From an uncultured Pseudomonadota bacterium (GTDB lineage: Bacteria > Pseudomonadota > Gammaproteobacteria > Steroidobacterales > Steroidobacteraceae), in NCBI GenBank assembly GCA_903884105.1, contig CAISDJ010000071.1, positions 1 through 64,000 on the forward strand: 64,000 nt of DNA, in the 5' to 3' direction. The notes under the pieces are model-generated. The model had not been told where the DNA came from and made no database searches. It saw only the letters and a program-made list of their open reading frames with translations. This document shows, piece by piece, positions 1 to 9,036 of the stretch. A program made the translations under genes and the position numbers. Every line of letters begins with the position of its first letter. Positions within the stretch are counted from its first letter, which is position 1.

Positions 1-579
1 ATCCATCGACGCAATCGGCTCAGCGTCAGCGATCTCGAAGATCTCGAGCGGGCGGCATGGGAAGAGGCCTTTGCCCAGGGGACGGAAGCAGGCCTCGCGG
101 CTGCGAGGCTGGAGATGGAGACGCGCCATGCCGAACTCGAACAGCAGGTCGGCAGACTGAAGTCGGTCCTGGATCTGCTTGCCCAGCCCCTGAAACAGAT
201 GGATGCAGAGATGGAGCGGCAGCTGGTGATGCTGTCGTTCACGTTGGCGAAGCAGTTGGTTCGCCGCGAGCTCAAGGCGGACCCTTCGCAGGTGATTGGC
301 ATCGTCCGCGATACCGTTGCCCTGCTGCCGATTGCGGCGCGGAACGTTCGCGTGCACCTCCATCCGGAGGATGCAAGCCTGCTGCGCGACAAGCTTGCAA
401 GCACGACCGCCGATCGGGCCTGGAGCATCGTGGAGGATCCTGTGCAGAGCCGAGGTGGTTGCCGCATTACGACCGAGAACTCCCAGATCGACGCAAGGCT
501 CGAAACGCGCCTTGGCGCCGCGCTCAGTGCATTGCTGGGCGATGAACGCAACATGGAAGGTCGGGAGGCGCAGACTTGA
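1..579 (+). CDS. fliH: flagellar export stator FliH, 5'-truncated by window edge
   Basis: The reading frame is open from base 1 and encodes the last 192 residues. FliH is the peripheral stalk of the flagellar type III export ATPase and binds FliI. The visible part is charged and Glu/Ala rich at first. It then carries the conserved FliH/YscL C-terminal domain, including a [19 protein letters not shown] segment followed by ETRL near the end, which is typical of the family. It is followed directly by fliI, overlapping it by 4 bases. The N-terminus lies outside the window; the ATG at 115 is internal and not the start. Identity is firm from the C-terminal domain and gene order. Confidence 0.93.
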   Translation: MHRRNRLSVSDLEDLERAAWEEAFAQGTEAGLAAARLEMETRHAELEQQVGRLKSVLDLLAQPLKQMDAEMERQLVMLSFTLAKQLVRRELKADPSQVIGIVRDTVALLPIAARNVRVHLHPEDASLLRDKLASTTADRAWSIVEDPVQSRGGCRITTENSQIDARLETRLGAALSALLGDERNMEGREAQT

Positions 580-1979
580 ACGCCGATGGAAGGGCTGCGG
601 AGCGGATTGGCGACCGCCATGTGCAATGGTCGGAGCATCTTTCCCGTTACCAGCGGCGGGTCGAAGCGCTTGAACCACCGCCGGTAGAGGGCTATCTCAC
701 CCGCATGGTGGGGCTCACCCTGGAAGCCACTGGTTGCCAGGCGGCGATCGGCGACTATTGTGACGTCCTGGCCAGCAACGGTACGCGCATCGAGGCGGAA
801 GTCGTTGGTTTCGGCGGAGAGCACCTGTATCTCATGCCGACGGGAGACAGTCATGGGTTGCGCCCCAATGCGCGGGTCATCCCCAGATCTTCGTCCGGAA
901 ACGTGAAGGTTGGCCCACAGATGCTGGGTCGAATCATCGATGGGGCGGGGCAGCCACTTGACGGTCTCGGGCCGCTCAAGTGCGAGGAGCCCATGCGGCT
1001 GACCGGAGTCCCGATCAACCCGCTGGCGCGTCAGCCGATCACCGAGCCGCTCGATGTCGGCGTCCGCGCCATCAATTCATTGTTGACCGTCGGAAGAGGG
1101 CAGCGAATCGGCCTGTTTGCCGGCAGCGGCGTCGGCAAGAGTGTCCTGCTCGGCATGATGGCTCGCTACACGAGTGCGGACGTGATTGTAGTCGGCCTGA
1201 TCGGCGAGCGCGGTCGTGAGGTGAAGGAGTTCGTCGAAGGCATCCTCGGTCCCGCAGACCGGCAGCGCGCCGTCGTTGTCGCCACGCCGGCGGATACCCC
1301 GCCGCTGATGCGCCTGCACGGCGGCTGGCTTGCAACTTCCGTAGCCGAGTACTTCCGCGACCAGGGCGCCAGTGTCCTGCTCATCATGGATTCCCTGACC
1401 CGGTTCGCCCAGGCTCAGCGCGAGATTGGCCTCGCGATCGGCGAGGCGCCTGCAACCAAGGGCTATCCCCCTTCCGTGTTTGCCAAGCTGCCGCAGCTCG
1501 TCGAGCGAGCGGGCAACGGGTCGGCGGGTAGGGGTTCCATTACCGCCTTTTACACGGTGCTGGTGGAGGGCGATGACCAGAACGACCCGATTGCCGACGC
1601 TGCGCGGGCCATCCTGGACGGCCACATTGTTCTGTCGAGAAAGATTGCCGAGTCCGGCCTCTATCCCGCCATCGACATAGAAGCCTCGGTCAGTCGCGTG
1701 ATGCACGATATAGCCGACGATGACCACCGCCGTCTGGCGCAAAGGTTCCGGCAGGTTCTTTCGACCTACCAGCAACATCGCGATCTCATCGCCATCGGGG
1801 CCTACCAGCGCGGCAGCGATCCTCGCGTCGACGCCGCCATCGCACTGTGGCCCCGCCTGCAGCGGTTTCTGCAGCAGGACATGTTCGAGCAGGTGGACTT
1901 TTCAACCAGCTTGCGTGAGCTCGCGGCGGTGCTCGCGGACGATGCGGATGGCACGGCCCGCGGTGAGGCCAGAAAATGA
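576..1979 (+). CDS. fliI: flagellum-specific ATPase FliI
   Basis: This 467-residue protein is the hexameric ATPase of the flagellar export apparatus, related to the F1 beta subunit. Walker A is visible as GSGVGKS (about residues 183-189), Walker B as [20 protein letters not shown] near residue 270, and the family segment [21 protein letters not shown] follows. Length matches the family (about 450-470). The start is taken as TTG 576, whose bases overlap the fliH TGA (TTGA), implying translational coupling. No in-frame ATG gives a complete N-terminal domain. It lies between fliH and fliJ, as in most gammaproteobacteria. Confidence 0.97.
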   Translation: MNADGRAAERIGDRHVQWSEHLSRYQRRVEALEPPPVEGYLTRMVGLTLEATGCQAAIGDYCDVLASNGTRIEAEVVGFGGEHLYLMPTGDSHGLRPNARVIPRSSSGNVKVGPQMLGRIIDGAGQPLDGLGPLKCEEPMRLTGVPINPLARQPITEPLDVGVRAINSLLTVGRGQRIGLFAGSGVGKSVLLGMMARYTSADVIVVGLIGERGREVKEFVEGILGPADRQRAVVVATPADTPPLMRLHGGWLATSVAEYFRDQGASVLLIMDSLTRFAQAQREIGLAIGEAPATKGYPPSVFAKLPQLVERAGNGSAGRGSITAFYTVLVEGDDQNDPIADAARAILDGHIVLSRKIAESGLYPAIDIEASVSRVMHDIADDDHRRLAQRFRQVLSTYQQHRDLIAIGAYQRGSDPRVDAAIALWPRLQRFLQQDMFEQVDFSTSLRELAAVLADDADGTARGEARK

Positions 1980-2422
1980 CACGTAGCAAGCGGTTGGCAC
2001 CGGCAGGTCGCGTCATTGATGAACGCGAACGACAACAGGCAGAGCAGCTGGCCGCCATCGAGAAGCGCGTTGCCGAGCAGGCAGCCAAGCTGGCAGAACT
2101 TGAGCGGTACCACGCCGACTATGCGAGGGATTTCGCGGCGCGTGCCGGACAGGGTACGGGTGCGGCCAGCTTGCAGGATTACCAGATCTTCCTTGCCCGC
2201 CTGACCCAGGCCATCCAGCAGCAGACCCAGTTACTCCTGCAGGTCCGGCTCGAGCGCGACGCGGTCGAGCAACGCTGGCAACAGGCGGCGCAACACGCGA
2301 AGGCGGTCGGTAACGTCATGGATCGGTGGCGCGCAGAAGAACACTACGCTGAAGAGCGGCGGGACCAACGGGACTCCGATGAGCGCGCCCAGCGCGCTCC
2401 GGGATCTCGTGACTCAACCTGA
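1976..2422 (+). CDS. fliJ: flagellar export chaperone/stalk protein FliJ
   Basis: This 148-residue, almost wholly charged, helical protein is rich in Glu, Gln, Arg and Ala. That composition is expected of FliJ, the central coiled-coil stalk in the FliI hexamer, which also links ATPase to FlhA. Its ATG overlaps the fliI stop (ATGA). Sequence conservation in the family is low, so the call rests on coiled-coil character, length (about 147 in enterics) and its invariable place after fliI. Confidence 0.9.
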   Translation: MTRSKRLAPAGRVIDERERQQAEQLAAIEKRVAEQAAKLAELERYHADYARDFAARAGQGTGAASLQDYQIFLARLTQAIQQQTQLLLQVRLERDAVEQRWQQAAQHAKAVGNVMDRWRAEEHYAEERRDQRDSDERAQRAPGSRDST

Positions 2423-2455
2423 CCTCACCCTTCCTCACGAACTCGAAGAGACTCA

Positions 2456-3442
2456 ATGATGGTTGCGACAGGCCTTCCGATTACGCCCAAGGCAGCGACT
2501 GCCACGGCTCCGCCCACCGCCGACGCACCGGCGGAGGGGGCAGCGGCCGATGGCGGCTTTTTGGGTGCGCTGATGCAGATGTTGACGTCCCAGGAACCTG
2601 CCGTGGCGGCGGGAGCCGGCCCAGCAGCGGCCGTGGTGACACAACTGCTTGATGATCCCGCGGGCGACGTGTCGGACGACACACCGATGCCGGATGGCTC
2701 GAGCTCGTTCGTGGCGCCCATCGTGTTCGCGGCGGTGCAACCGGCCGACATCCGCGCAGCCCAGCAGTTGGCCCGGCAGTCCGGCGGTAGCAGCGATAGC
2801 GGCGATGCGTTGACTGGATTGACGGGTCCTGCCGCGACTCTGTCTCTGGGGGGTGCGGGAGACAGTGGGCTTGGGGTTCTTGATCTGCTGGCTGGCGGCT
2901 CGGGTCCGGGATTGCAGAGCCAGACTGCCGATCCTTCGGCAGTCGGCCTGCAGAGTACTGTTTCACAGCCCTCAGCGACTGAATCCAGCGTGGCCGTCCG
3001 GACCGCGGCAGCTGACCCACCGGCGCCACGCCAGATCCACACGCCTGTCGGTACACCGGGATGGTCTGATGAACTCGGCACGCAATTGCACCTCATGGCC
3101 GACAAGGGGCATTCCATTGCATCGCTGCGCCTGTCTCCGGAGCACCTTGGGCCGCTGGAGGTCCAGATCTCGATCCAGGACAACCAGGCTAGCGTCTGGT
3201 TTGGCGCGACGAATGGCGACACCCGCGCCGCACTTGAGCAGGCGTTGCCACGGCTGCGGGAGCTGTTTGCCGCGCAAGGAATGTCCCTGATGCAGTCAGG
3301 GGTATTCAACCAGTCTCAGCGGGACCCGGGGCGCCAGCTCGCTGGATCAGCTGTGCAGGGCATGGCCGGGGAGGGTGCCGTCGGTACCGATCCTGGCCTC
3401 CCGGTGATGGCCCGGCGTGGTCTGGTCGATGCCTATGCCTGA
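2456..3442 (+). CDS. fliK: flagellar hook-length control protein FliK
   Basis: This 328-residue protein has a long low-complexity Ala/Gly/Pro/Ser-rich N-terminal ruler region (about residues 1-200). A compact C-terminal Flg_hook domain follows (about 205-295), with the hallmark pattern SLRLSPEHLGPLEVQI and a later RLRELFAAQGM. FliK is secreted during hook assembly and switches export specificity through FlhB. Two ATGs stand in tandem at 2456 and 2459; the first is used here. It closes the fliHIJK group and is followed by a 295-bp gap with a sigma-54 promoter. A second FliK-like protein is encoded at 18.2-19.4 kb on the other strand. Confidence 0.93.
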   Translation: MMVATGLPITPKAATATAPPTADAPAEGAAADGGFLGALMQMLTSQEPAVAAGAGPAAAVVTQLLDDPAGDVSDDTPMPDGSSSFVAPIVFAAVQPADIRAAQQLARQSGGSSDSGDALTGLTGPAATLSLGGAGDSGLGVLDLLAGGSGPGLQSQTADPSAVGLQSTVSQPSATESSVAVRTAAADPPAPRQIHTPVGTPGWSDELGTQLHLMADKGHSIASLRLSPEHLGPLEVQISIQDNQASVWFGATNGDTRAALEQALPRLRELFAAQGMSLMQSGVFNQSQRDPGRQLAGSAVQGMAGEGAVGTDPGLPVMARRGLVDAYA

Positions 3443-3671
3443 CCACCCACAAGGGGTCTGGTCATCGCAAGGCACGGTATCGCACTGACCCGCTCAGCTC
3501 CGGGAACCCGGACGCCGATTGGCCGCCGCAGCCGTCGTTGCCCAAGCAACTGACCGCGTCCCGGACGCACCGCCAATTTTCCGGCGCTGCACTTCGAGTG
3601 TGTTCCAAATCACACTATGAATTCTCAACAAAAGTTAGTTAATACATCAACTTGTAGCAGTGCTCTGCTTG

Positions 3672-3688
3672 CTGGCACGCAGCTTGCT
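3672..3688 (+). promoter_or_regulatory. sigma-54 promoter of the fliL operon
   Basis: The sequence CTGGCACG-CAGC-TTGCT matches the RpoN consensus (YTGGCACG-N4-TTGCW) at every conserved base, with GG at about -24 and GC at about -12. Transcription would start near 3699, about 39 bases before the fliL ATG at 3738. The stretch just upstream (3600-3660) is AT-rich compared with its surroundings, as is usual where IHF or an enhancer-binding protein such as FleQ acts. No enhancer-protein site could be identified by eye. Confidence 0.85.
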
Positions 3689-3737
3689 CTTCTTGCTTCC
3701 GTTCACCAGGCCCACGCTTGAATAAGGAAGTACCGAG

Positions 3738-4238
3738 ATGTCCGAAGCCGTTGCCGAATCCGCAGACGCTGCCCCCGCGGCAAAAAAGAAAAGCAAACTG
3801 CACCTGATCCTGGCGGCAGTTGTGGTGCTTGCCTGCGCCGGCGGCGGTGCCTGGTTCTTCCTCGGTAAGGGCAAAGAAGGGGAAGCCGGCAAGGAGGCGA
3901 AGCAAGAGGTGCTGGCGCCCGCAGTCTATGTCGCCTTCGAACCTCCCTTCGTAGTGAACTTCGACTCCGGTGGCAAGGCCCGCTTCCTCCAGGTCGCGAT
4001 CGAGGTGATGACCCGCGATCTCCACGTCGCAGAGGAACTGGAAACCCACAAGCCCGTCATCCGCAATGACTTGCTGCTGCTGCTCAGCAATCAGGAATAC
4101 GCGACCCTTTCGTCTCGCGAGGGCAAGGAACATCTGCAGCACGAGGCGCTGGAAGCGATTCGCCACGTAATCCAGACGAACGGCGGCGAACCCGAGGCCG
4201 TCGAGTCCGTGCTCTTCACCAGCTTCGTGATGCAGTAG
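3738..4238 (+). CDS. fliL: flagellar basal-body stator-associated protein FliL
   Basis: This 166-residue protein has a lysine-rich cytoplasmic tail, a single transmembrane helix at about residues 21-42, a charged linker and a periplasmic FliL domain. The domain contains FVVNFDSGGKARFLQVAIEV, then a conserved PVIRNDLLLLLS segment. FliL forms rings around the MotAB/CD stators and supports motor torque. A good ribosome binding site (AGGAAG, 3725-3730) precedes ATG 3738. It is the first gene after the sigma-54 promoter and sits 8 bases from fliM. Confidence 0.95.
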   Translation: MSEAVAESADAAPAAKKKSKLHLILAAVVVLACAGGGAWFFLGKGKEGEAGKEAKQEVLAPAVYVAFEPPFVVNFDSGGKARFLQVAIEVMTRDLHVAEELETHKPVIRNDLLLLLSNQEYATLSSREGKEHLQHEALEAIRHVIQTNGGEPEAVESVLFTSFVMQ

Positions 4239-4246
4239 GACCTGCC

Positions 4247-5248
4247 ATGGCCGACCAGGACATCCTCAACCAGGACGAGATCGACGCGCTGCTCCACGGG
4301 GTGGACATCGGCGCGGTCAGCACCGAGCCAGCCTCAACGCCAGGCGAAGCCAGGGGCTACGATTTCGCCACCCAGATGCGGATCGTGCGCGGCCGCATGC
4401 CGACGCTCGAGATGATCAACGAACGATTCGCGCGGCTCTTTCGCATCAGCCTCTTCAACATGCTGCGGCGATCGCCCGAGATCTCCGTCGCGCCCATCCA
4501 GATGAGAAAGTTCGGCGAGTACGTGCATACCCTGCACGTTCCCACCAGCCTGAACCTGTTGAAGTTCAATCCGCTTCGCGGGACGGCGCTGGCTGTCATC
4601 GACCCGAAGCTCGTGTTCGCAGTGGTGGACAATTTCTTCGGCGGCAACGGCCGCCACGCCAAGATCGAGGGCCGGGAATTCACTGCAACCGAGACCCGCG
4701 TCATCCACATGATGCTGAAGCTCGCGTTCTCGGATCTCCGCGAAGCCTGGACGCACGTTGCCCCGGTGGAGATCGAGTACCTCAATTCCGAAATAAACCC
4801 GCACTTCGCGAATATCGTCAGTCCGACCGAGATCGTCGTGATCACCAAGTTCCACATCGAGCTCGATGGGGGCGGCGGTGATCTGCATGTAACGATGCCC
4901 TATTCGATGCTGGAGCCATTGCGTGAGTTGCTGGATGCCGGTGTCCAGAGCGACCGTGCCGACCATGACGACCGCTGGGGCATCGCGCTGAGGGAGGAAG
5001 CGGAGGACGCCGAGGTGCAACTGTCGACGCTGCTGGGTCGGTCAACGCTCAAGCTTGCGGACCTCCTGAATCTCAAGCCCGGCGACGTGATCCCCTGCGA
5101 TTTCGAAGGCAAGGTCACGCTGCTCGCCGAGGAAGTGCCCATCTTCCGCGGGGGCTTCGGCATGTCGCGCAACCAGCAGGCGGTGAAGCTCGAAGAGCGC
5201 ATTCGCCGCCACAAGCCGACGGCATTCGGCAACCAAAAAGCATCCTGA
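4247..5248 (+). CDS. fliM: flagellar motor switch protein FliM
   Basis: This 333-residue switch protein of the C-ring binds phosphorylated CheY and sets rotation direction. The N-terminal CheY-binding peptide is plain at residues 5-15 (ILNQDEIDALL). The middle domain contains GGNGRHAKIEGREFTATETR. The C-terminal SpoA domain (about 245-320) pairs with FliN and contains LNLKPGDVIPCDFEGKV. Length agrees with E. coli FliM (334). Confidence 0.98.
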   Translation: MADQDILNQDEIDALLHGVDIGAVSTEPASTPGEARGYDFATQMRIVRGRMPTLEMINERFARLFRISLFNMLRRSPEISVAPIQMRKFGEYVHTLHVPTSLNLLKFNPLRGTALAVIDPKLVFAVVDNFFGGNGRHAKIEGREFTATETRVIHMMLKLAFSDLREAWTHVAPVEIEYLNSEINPHFANIVSPTEIVVITKFHIELDGGGGDLHVTMPYSMLEPLRELLDAGVQSDRADHDDRWGIALREEAEDAEVQLSTLLGRSTLKLADLLNLKPGDVIPCDFEGKVTLLAEEVPIFRGGFGMSRNQQAVKLEERIRRHKPTAFGNQKAS

Positions 5249-5263
5249 TCGTACGGAGACCTC

Positions 5264-5605
5264 ATGAACGCGACTACTGCTGAAGCGCCCGCGCGCGCCG
5301 AATTCGAAACGCTCAAGGCGGACGGTATCCAGGCCAATGGCCAGGACGTCAACCTTGAAGTCATCCTTGATGTGCCAGTCACGCTGTCGCTGGAAGTGGG
5401 GCGGTCACGGATCAGCATCCGCAATCTGCTGCAGCTGAACCAGGGTTCAGTGGTGGAGCTGGATCGCGCGGCCGGCGAACCTCTGGATGTCTTTGTGAAC
5501 GGCACCCTCGTTGCGCACGGCGAGGTCGTGGTCGTCAACGAGAAATTCGGCATTCGCCTCACGGATGTCATCAGCCCCGCCGAGCGCATTCGCAAGTTGA
5601 AGTAA
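5264..5605 (+). CDS. fliN: flagellar motor switch protein FliN
   Basis: This 113-residue protein consists of a short acidic leader and a SpoA domain (about residues 35-110) with the family segments DVPVTLSLEVGRSRISIRNL and FVNGTLVAHGEVVVVNEKFG. FliN forms the bottom of the C-ring and docks the FliH/FliI export complex. It follows fliM by 15 bases and is preceded by GGAG before ATG 5264. Confidence 0.97.
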   Translation: MNATTAEAPARAEFETLKADGIQANGQDVNLEVILDVPVTLSLEVGRSRISIRNLLQLNQGSVVELDRAAGEPLDVFVNGTLVAHGEVVVVNEKFGIRLTDVISPAERIRKLK

Positions 5606-5612
5606 TCCCGTA

Positions 5613-6086
5613 GTGCGCAACAAGTCCACCAGCCTCATGTCGATTGCGGCGTCAGCTGTCTCCCTATCGTGGGTGACCGCCGGTGCCGCCGAGGGTCCGT
5701 TGTTCGCGGCTCCCCAGGCCACCGTAGTACCGGCCACCGGGGCTGGCAGCTTCGTTCAGGTCACCATTGCACTTGCCATCGTTCTGGCGGCGGTGTTCGC
5801 CGCAGCCTGGTTGATGCAGCGCCTGCGGAACTTCGGTGGCGGCCAAGCCGGTTCAATCAAGGTCATTACCAGCGTTGCGCTCGGTCCCAAGGAAAGGGCG
5901 GTGGTTGTGCAGGTGGGTCGTCAGCAACTGCTGCTCGGCGTGGCGCCCGGACGTGTCAGCACGCTGCATGTCCTGGCCGAGCCATTGAGCGGCCAGGACT
6001 CGGTGCCGTCCGCGGTTCCATCTGGTAGCCGTGCAGAAGCCCCGAACTTCAAGGCGCTGCTGCGCAAGAGCCTTGGACTCTCATGA
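5613..6086 (+). CDS. fliO: flagellar biosynthesis protein FliO
   Basis: This 157-residue protein starts at GTG 5613. It has a hydrophobic N-terminal stretch (about residues 9-28), one clear transmembrane helix at about 48-66, and a cytoplasmic domain containing [20 protein letters not shown]. That segment is diagnostic of FliO, an assembly factor for the FliP pore of the export gate. The stop overlaps the fliP start (ATGA). The exact start is uncertain because an ATG exists nine codons in. Confidence 0.92.
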   Translation: MRNKSTSLMSIAASAVSLSWVTAGAAEGPLFAAPQATVVPATGAGSFVQVTIALAIVLAAVFAAAWLMQRLRNFGGGQAGSIKVITSVALGPKERAVVVQVGRQQLLLGVAPGRVSTLHVLAEPLSGQDSVPSAVPSGSRAEAPNFKALLRKSLGLS

Positions 6087-6820
6087 TCCGCTCAAGATGT
6101 CTACTGCTGCTCATGCTGCTGGTGCCGCTCGGCGCGATGGCACAGGGCATTCCTGCAATCACCGTGCAAACTTCTGCGTCCGGCGGGCAGACGTATTCGT
6201 TGACGCTCCAGGTACTGGCACTGATGACAGCAGTGACCCTGCTGCCTGCGATCCTGCTGATGACGACGGCTTTCACCCGCATCGTCATCGTGCTCGCCAT
6301 CCTGCGGCAGGCCCTGGGCGCAGGCCAGGCCCCGCCGAACCAGGTCCTGATTGGGCTGTCGTTGTTTCTCACGCTGTTCGTGATGTCGCCGGTGGTGGAT
6401 CAGATCAACACCGATGCGGTGCAGCCTTATATGGCCGGCACGCTTGACGCCATGGGCGCCATTGACAAGGGCATTGTTCCGCTACGGAAGTTCATGCTCG
6501 ACCAGACACGCGAGAGTGACATCGCCACCTTCGTGAAGATCTCCCGTGGCACGGGCTATGCCACTCCTGACGACGTTCCGTTGCGGATTCTCATCCCGGC
6601 CTTTGCCACGAGCGAGCTGAAGACGGCGTTCCAGATCGGCTTCCTGATATTCATTCCCTTCGTGATCCTCGATCTCGTCGTTGCCAGCGTGCTGATGTCG
6701 ATGGGCATGATGATGCTCTCGCCGGTGCTGATCTCGCTGCCGTTCAAGATCATGTTGTTTGTCCTCGTGGACGGCTGGTCCCTGATCATGGGCACCCTGG
6801 CCGGGAGTTTCTATTCATGA
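6083..6820 (+). CDS. fliP: flagellar export gate protein FliP
   Basis: This 245-residue integral membrane protein has a cleavable signal peptide (hydrophobic core ending in GAMAQG at about residue 22), an unusual and well-known feature of FliP. Four further membrane segments follow, with the family motifs [18 protein letters not shown] and [18 protein letters not shown]. Together with FliQ and FliR it builds the FliP5Q4R1 export gate. It overlaps both neighbours by ATGA. Confidence 0.98.
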   Translation: MIRSRCLLLLMLLVPLGAMAQGIPAITVQTSASGGQTYSLTLQVLALMTAVTLLPAILLMTTAFTRIVIVLAILRQALGAGQAPPNQVLIGLSLFLTLFVMSPVVDQINTDAVQPYMAGTLDAMGAIDKGIVPLRKFMLDQTRESDIATFVKISRGTGYATPDDVPLRILIPAFATSELKTAFQIGFLIFIPFVILDLVVASVLMSMGMMMLSPVLISLPFKIMLFVLVDGWSLIMGTLAGSFYS

Positions 6821-7086
6821 CGCCCGAAACCGTATTGACCATCGGCCAGCGGGCACTCGAAGTGACCCTGATGCTGTCCGCACCGCTGCTGTTGACTGCA
6901 CTGGTGGTGGGTCTGCTCGTTGGCGTCGTCCAGGCGGCCACCCAGATCAACGAAATGACGCTGTCATTCATCCCGAAGCTGATCGCGATGGCGGTTGCCC
7001 TCGTGGTCGCAGGGCCATGGATGCTGAAGCTGATGATCAGCTACACGCGCGAGCTCTTCGAAAGCATTCCGGGACTCGTCGGCTGA
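6817..7086 (+). CDS. fliQ: flagellar export gate protein FliQ
   Basis: This 89-residue protein has two transmembrane helices (about residues 16-38 and 50-72) and the conserved segment [18 protein letters not shown]. It is an export gate subunit that packs around FliP/FliR. Its start overlaps the fliP stop by four bases. Confidence 0.97.
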   Translation: MTPETVLTIGQRALEVTLMLSAPLLLTALVVGLLVGVVQAATQINEMTLSFIPKLIAMAVALVVAGPWMLKLMISYTRELFESIPGLVG

Positions 7087-7116
7087 GTCGCCGTCCAAAG
7101 CACCCGGCTACAACAG

Positions 7117-7899
7117 ATGATCACGCTGACCACCGCACAACTCGAGACCTGGATTGGCCAGCTGTTCTGGCCATTTCTGCGGATCGGTGCGTGCCTGATG
7201 GTGGCGCCGATCTTCGGCGCGCGGTTCGTTCCGCCCCAGACCCGCCTGATTCTGGCAGGCGCCATTGCCCTGCTGATCGCTCCCATGATCACGGTCCCGG
7301 CCGGAGTCACGGCGCTGTCCGGTGCGGGTGTCGTGATCACGGCCAACGAAGTACTGATCGGCCTTGCCATGGGCTTCATCCTGCAGGTCATCTTCGATTC
7401 GCTCGCCATGGGCGGTCAGTTGCTGTCGAACAGCATGGGACTGTCCTTTGCCTTCAACGTAGACCCGATGCGCGGCGCCAGCACGCCCGTGCTCGGGCAG
7501 TTCTACATGCTGCTCGTCACGCTGACTTTCCTTGCATTGAACGGCCACCTCACCCTGATTCGCACGCTCGTCGATGGATTCGGCACGTTGCCGGTCGGTG
7601 GAGCAGGGCTCGGCCGCGATGGGCTCTGGATGGTCGTGACGTGGGGTCAACAGCTGTTCTCCGGCGCGCTAGCGGTTGCCTTGCCTGGCATGACAGCGCT
7701 GCTGGTGGTTAACCTCGGTTTCGGTGTAATGAGTCGCGCTGCCCCGACGCTGAACCTCTTTGCGGTTGGGTTCCCGATCACGCTGATTTTTGGTCTGCTG
7801 ATTCTCCTCGCCGGACTGCCGTCCGTGCAGACCAGTTTCATTGCCCTGATCGGGGAAGCGCTTGACCTGGTCCGTTCACTCCTGCGATTGCCAGCATAG
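7117..7899 (+). CDS. fliR: flagellar export gate protein FliR
   Basis: This 260-residue multi-pass protein (about six hydrophobic segments) is the single-copy subunit of the FliPQR gate. It shows the FliR features: an N-terminal PFLRIGACLMVAPIFG segment, GGQLLSNSMGLSFAFNVDP in the middle, and a hydrophobic C-terminal third. It begins 30 bases after fliQ and is followed after 9 bases by flhB. Confidence 0.97.
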   Translation: MITLTTAQLETWIGQLFWPFLRIGACLMVAPIFGARFVPPQTRLILAGAIALLIAPMITVPAGVTALSGAGVVITANEVLIGLAMGFILQVIFDSLAMGGQLLSNSMGLSFAFNVDPMRGASTPVLGQFYMLLVTLTFLALNGHLTLIRTLVDGFGTLPVGGAGLGRDGLWMVVTWGQQLFSGALAVALPGMTALLVVNLGFGVMSRAAPTLNLFAVGFPITLIFGLLILLAGLPSVQTSFIALIGEALDLVRSLLRLPA

Positions 7900-7908
7900 A
7901 AGCACACC

Positions 7909-9036
7909 ATGGCAGAACAGGAAAACGAAGACCGTACCGAACGCGCCAGTGCCAAGCGTCTTGAAGACGCTCGGAAGAAGGGGCAGGTTCCTCGTTCGCG
8001 CGAGCTCAGCGCGGCGGCGGTGACGCTTGCCGGTGGCACGGCGCTCTACATGATGGGGGGAGCGCTGGCGTCGCGAATGCACACCTTGATGGGGGCCACG
8101 CTCACGATCTCCCGCAATGAGGCCATGGACGAGTCGGTCATGGTTCCCGCGTTGGAAGGCGCATTCCTTGAAGCTTTGTTGGCTTGCGCTCCGATCCTCG
8201 GTGTCATCGTGGCCGCGGCCCTCCTCGCGCCTCTGGCCATGGGAAGTCTGACCTTCAGTACGTCAGCTCTGATGCCGGACTTCAGTCGTCTGAATCCGCT
8301 GTCCGGCATTGGGCGGATGTTCTCCGTCAACAGCGTAATGGAGCTCACTAAAGCCCTTGCCAAGTTCGCGGTGGTCGGGCTCGTCGCCATGCTTGTGCTC
8401 TGGAGCGACACGGCAAAGTTGATCGCTCTTGGTCGGGAGCCGATACCGCTCGCGATCGGCCATGCGTTCACGCTGAGCGGCAAGGCCCTACTGATGATGT
8501 CCGCTTCGCTCATCCTGATCGCCGGTGTGGATGTCCCGTTCCAGCTGTGGAATCACGCCAAGCAGTTGCGCATGACCAAGCAGGAATTGCGGGACGAGCA
8601 CAAGGAGCAGGAGGGCTCTCCGGAACTCAAGGGACGCATCCGGGCGATGCAACAGGAGATCGCCCGTGGACGAATGATGCACGAGGTGGCCAAGGCCAGC
8701 GTTGTCATTACCAACCCGACACACTATGCGGTCGCCCTTCGCTACGACGAGGACCGCATGCGCGCCCCTGTGGTGGTGGCAAAGGGTGCCGACCACGTGG
8801 CGGCGAAGATTCGCGAACTCGCTGCGGAACATGGAGTCCCGCTGTTCGAGGCGCCACCTCTAGCAAGAATGCTGTTCCGCCACGTTGATATCGGCGGCGA
8901 GATCCCTGCCAAGCTGTATGCCGCCGTGGCCCAGGTGCTGACTTACGTCTACCAGCTCCAGGATGCGCGTCGAGCCGGAATCAAGCCGCCTGCGCCGCCG
9001 GCTGTCGAAGCGGCCATGCCGGAAGGTGAGTACTGA
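7909..9036 (+). CDS. flhB: flagellar export switch protein FlhB
   Basis: This 375-residue protein has a charged N-terminus (ENEDRTERASAKRLEDARKKGQ), four transmembrane segments and a cytoplasmic domain holding the autocleavage site N269-P270-T271-H272, at the same residue number as in E. coli. Cleavage between N and P allows the switch from rod/hook to filament export, under control of FliK. The stop and the flhA start overlap (TGATG). A separate gene for an FlhB C-domain-like protein lies at 17.9-18.2 kb. Confidence 0.98.
   Translation: MAEQENEDRTERASAKRLEDARKKGQVPRSRELSAAAVTLAGGTALYMMGGALASRMHTLMGATLTISRNEAMDESVMVPALEGAFLEALLACAPILGVIVAAALLAPLAMGSLTFSTSALMPDFSRLNPLSGIGRMFSVNSVMELTKALAKFAVVGLVAMLVLWSDTAKLIALGREPIPLAIGHAFTLSGKALLMMSASLILIAGVDVPFQLWNHAKQLRMTKQELRDEHKEQEGSPELKGRIRAMQQEIARGRMMHEVAKASVVITNPTHYAVALRYDEDRMRAPVVVAKGADHVAAKIRELAAEHGVPLFEAPPLARMLFRHVDIGGEIPAKLYAAVAQVLTYVYQLQDARRAGIKPPAPPAVEAAMPEGEY

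Noticed and set aside
3617-3721. 34-residue ORF with a signal-like hydrophobic half just before fliL
   Set aside because: It runs through the sigma-54 promoter and would not be transcribed in full from it; no Shine-Dalgarno sequence precedes its ATG.
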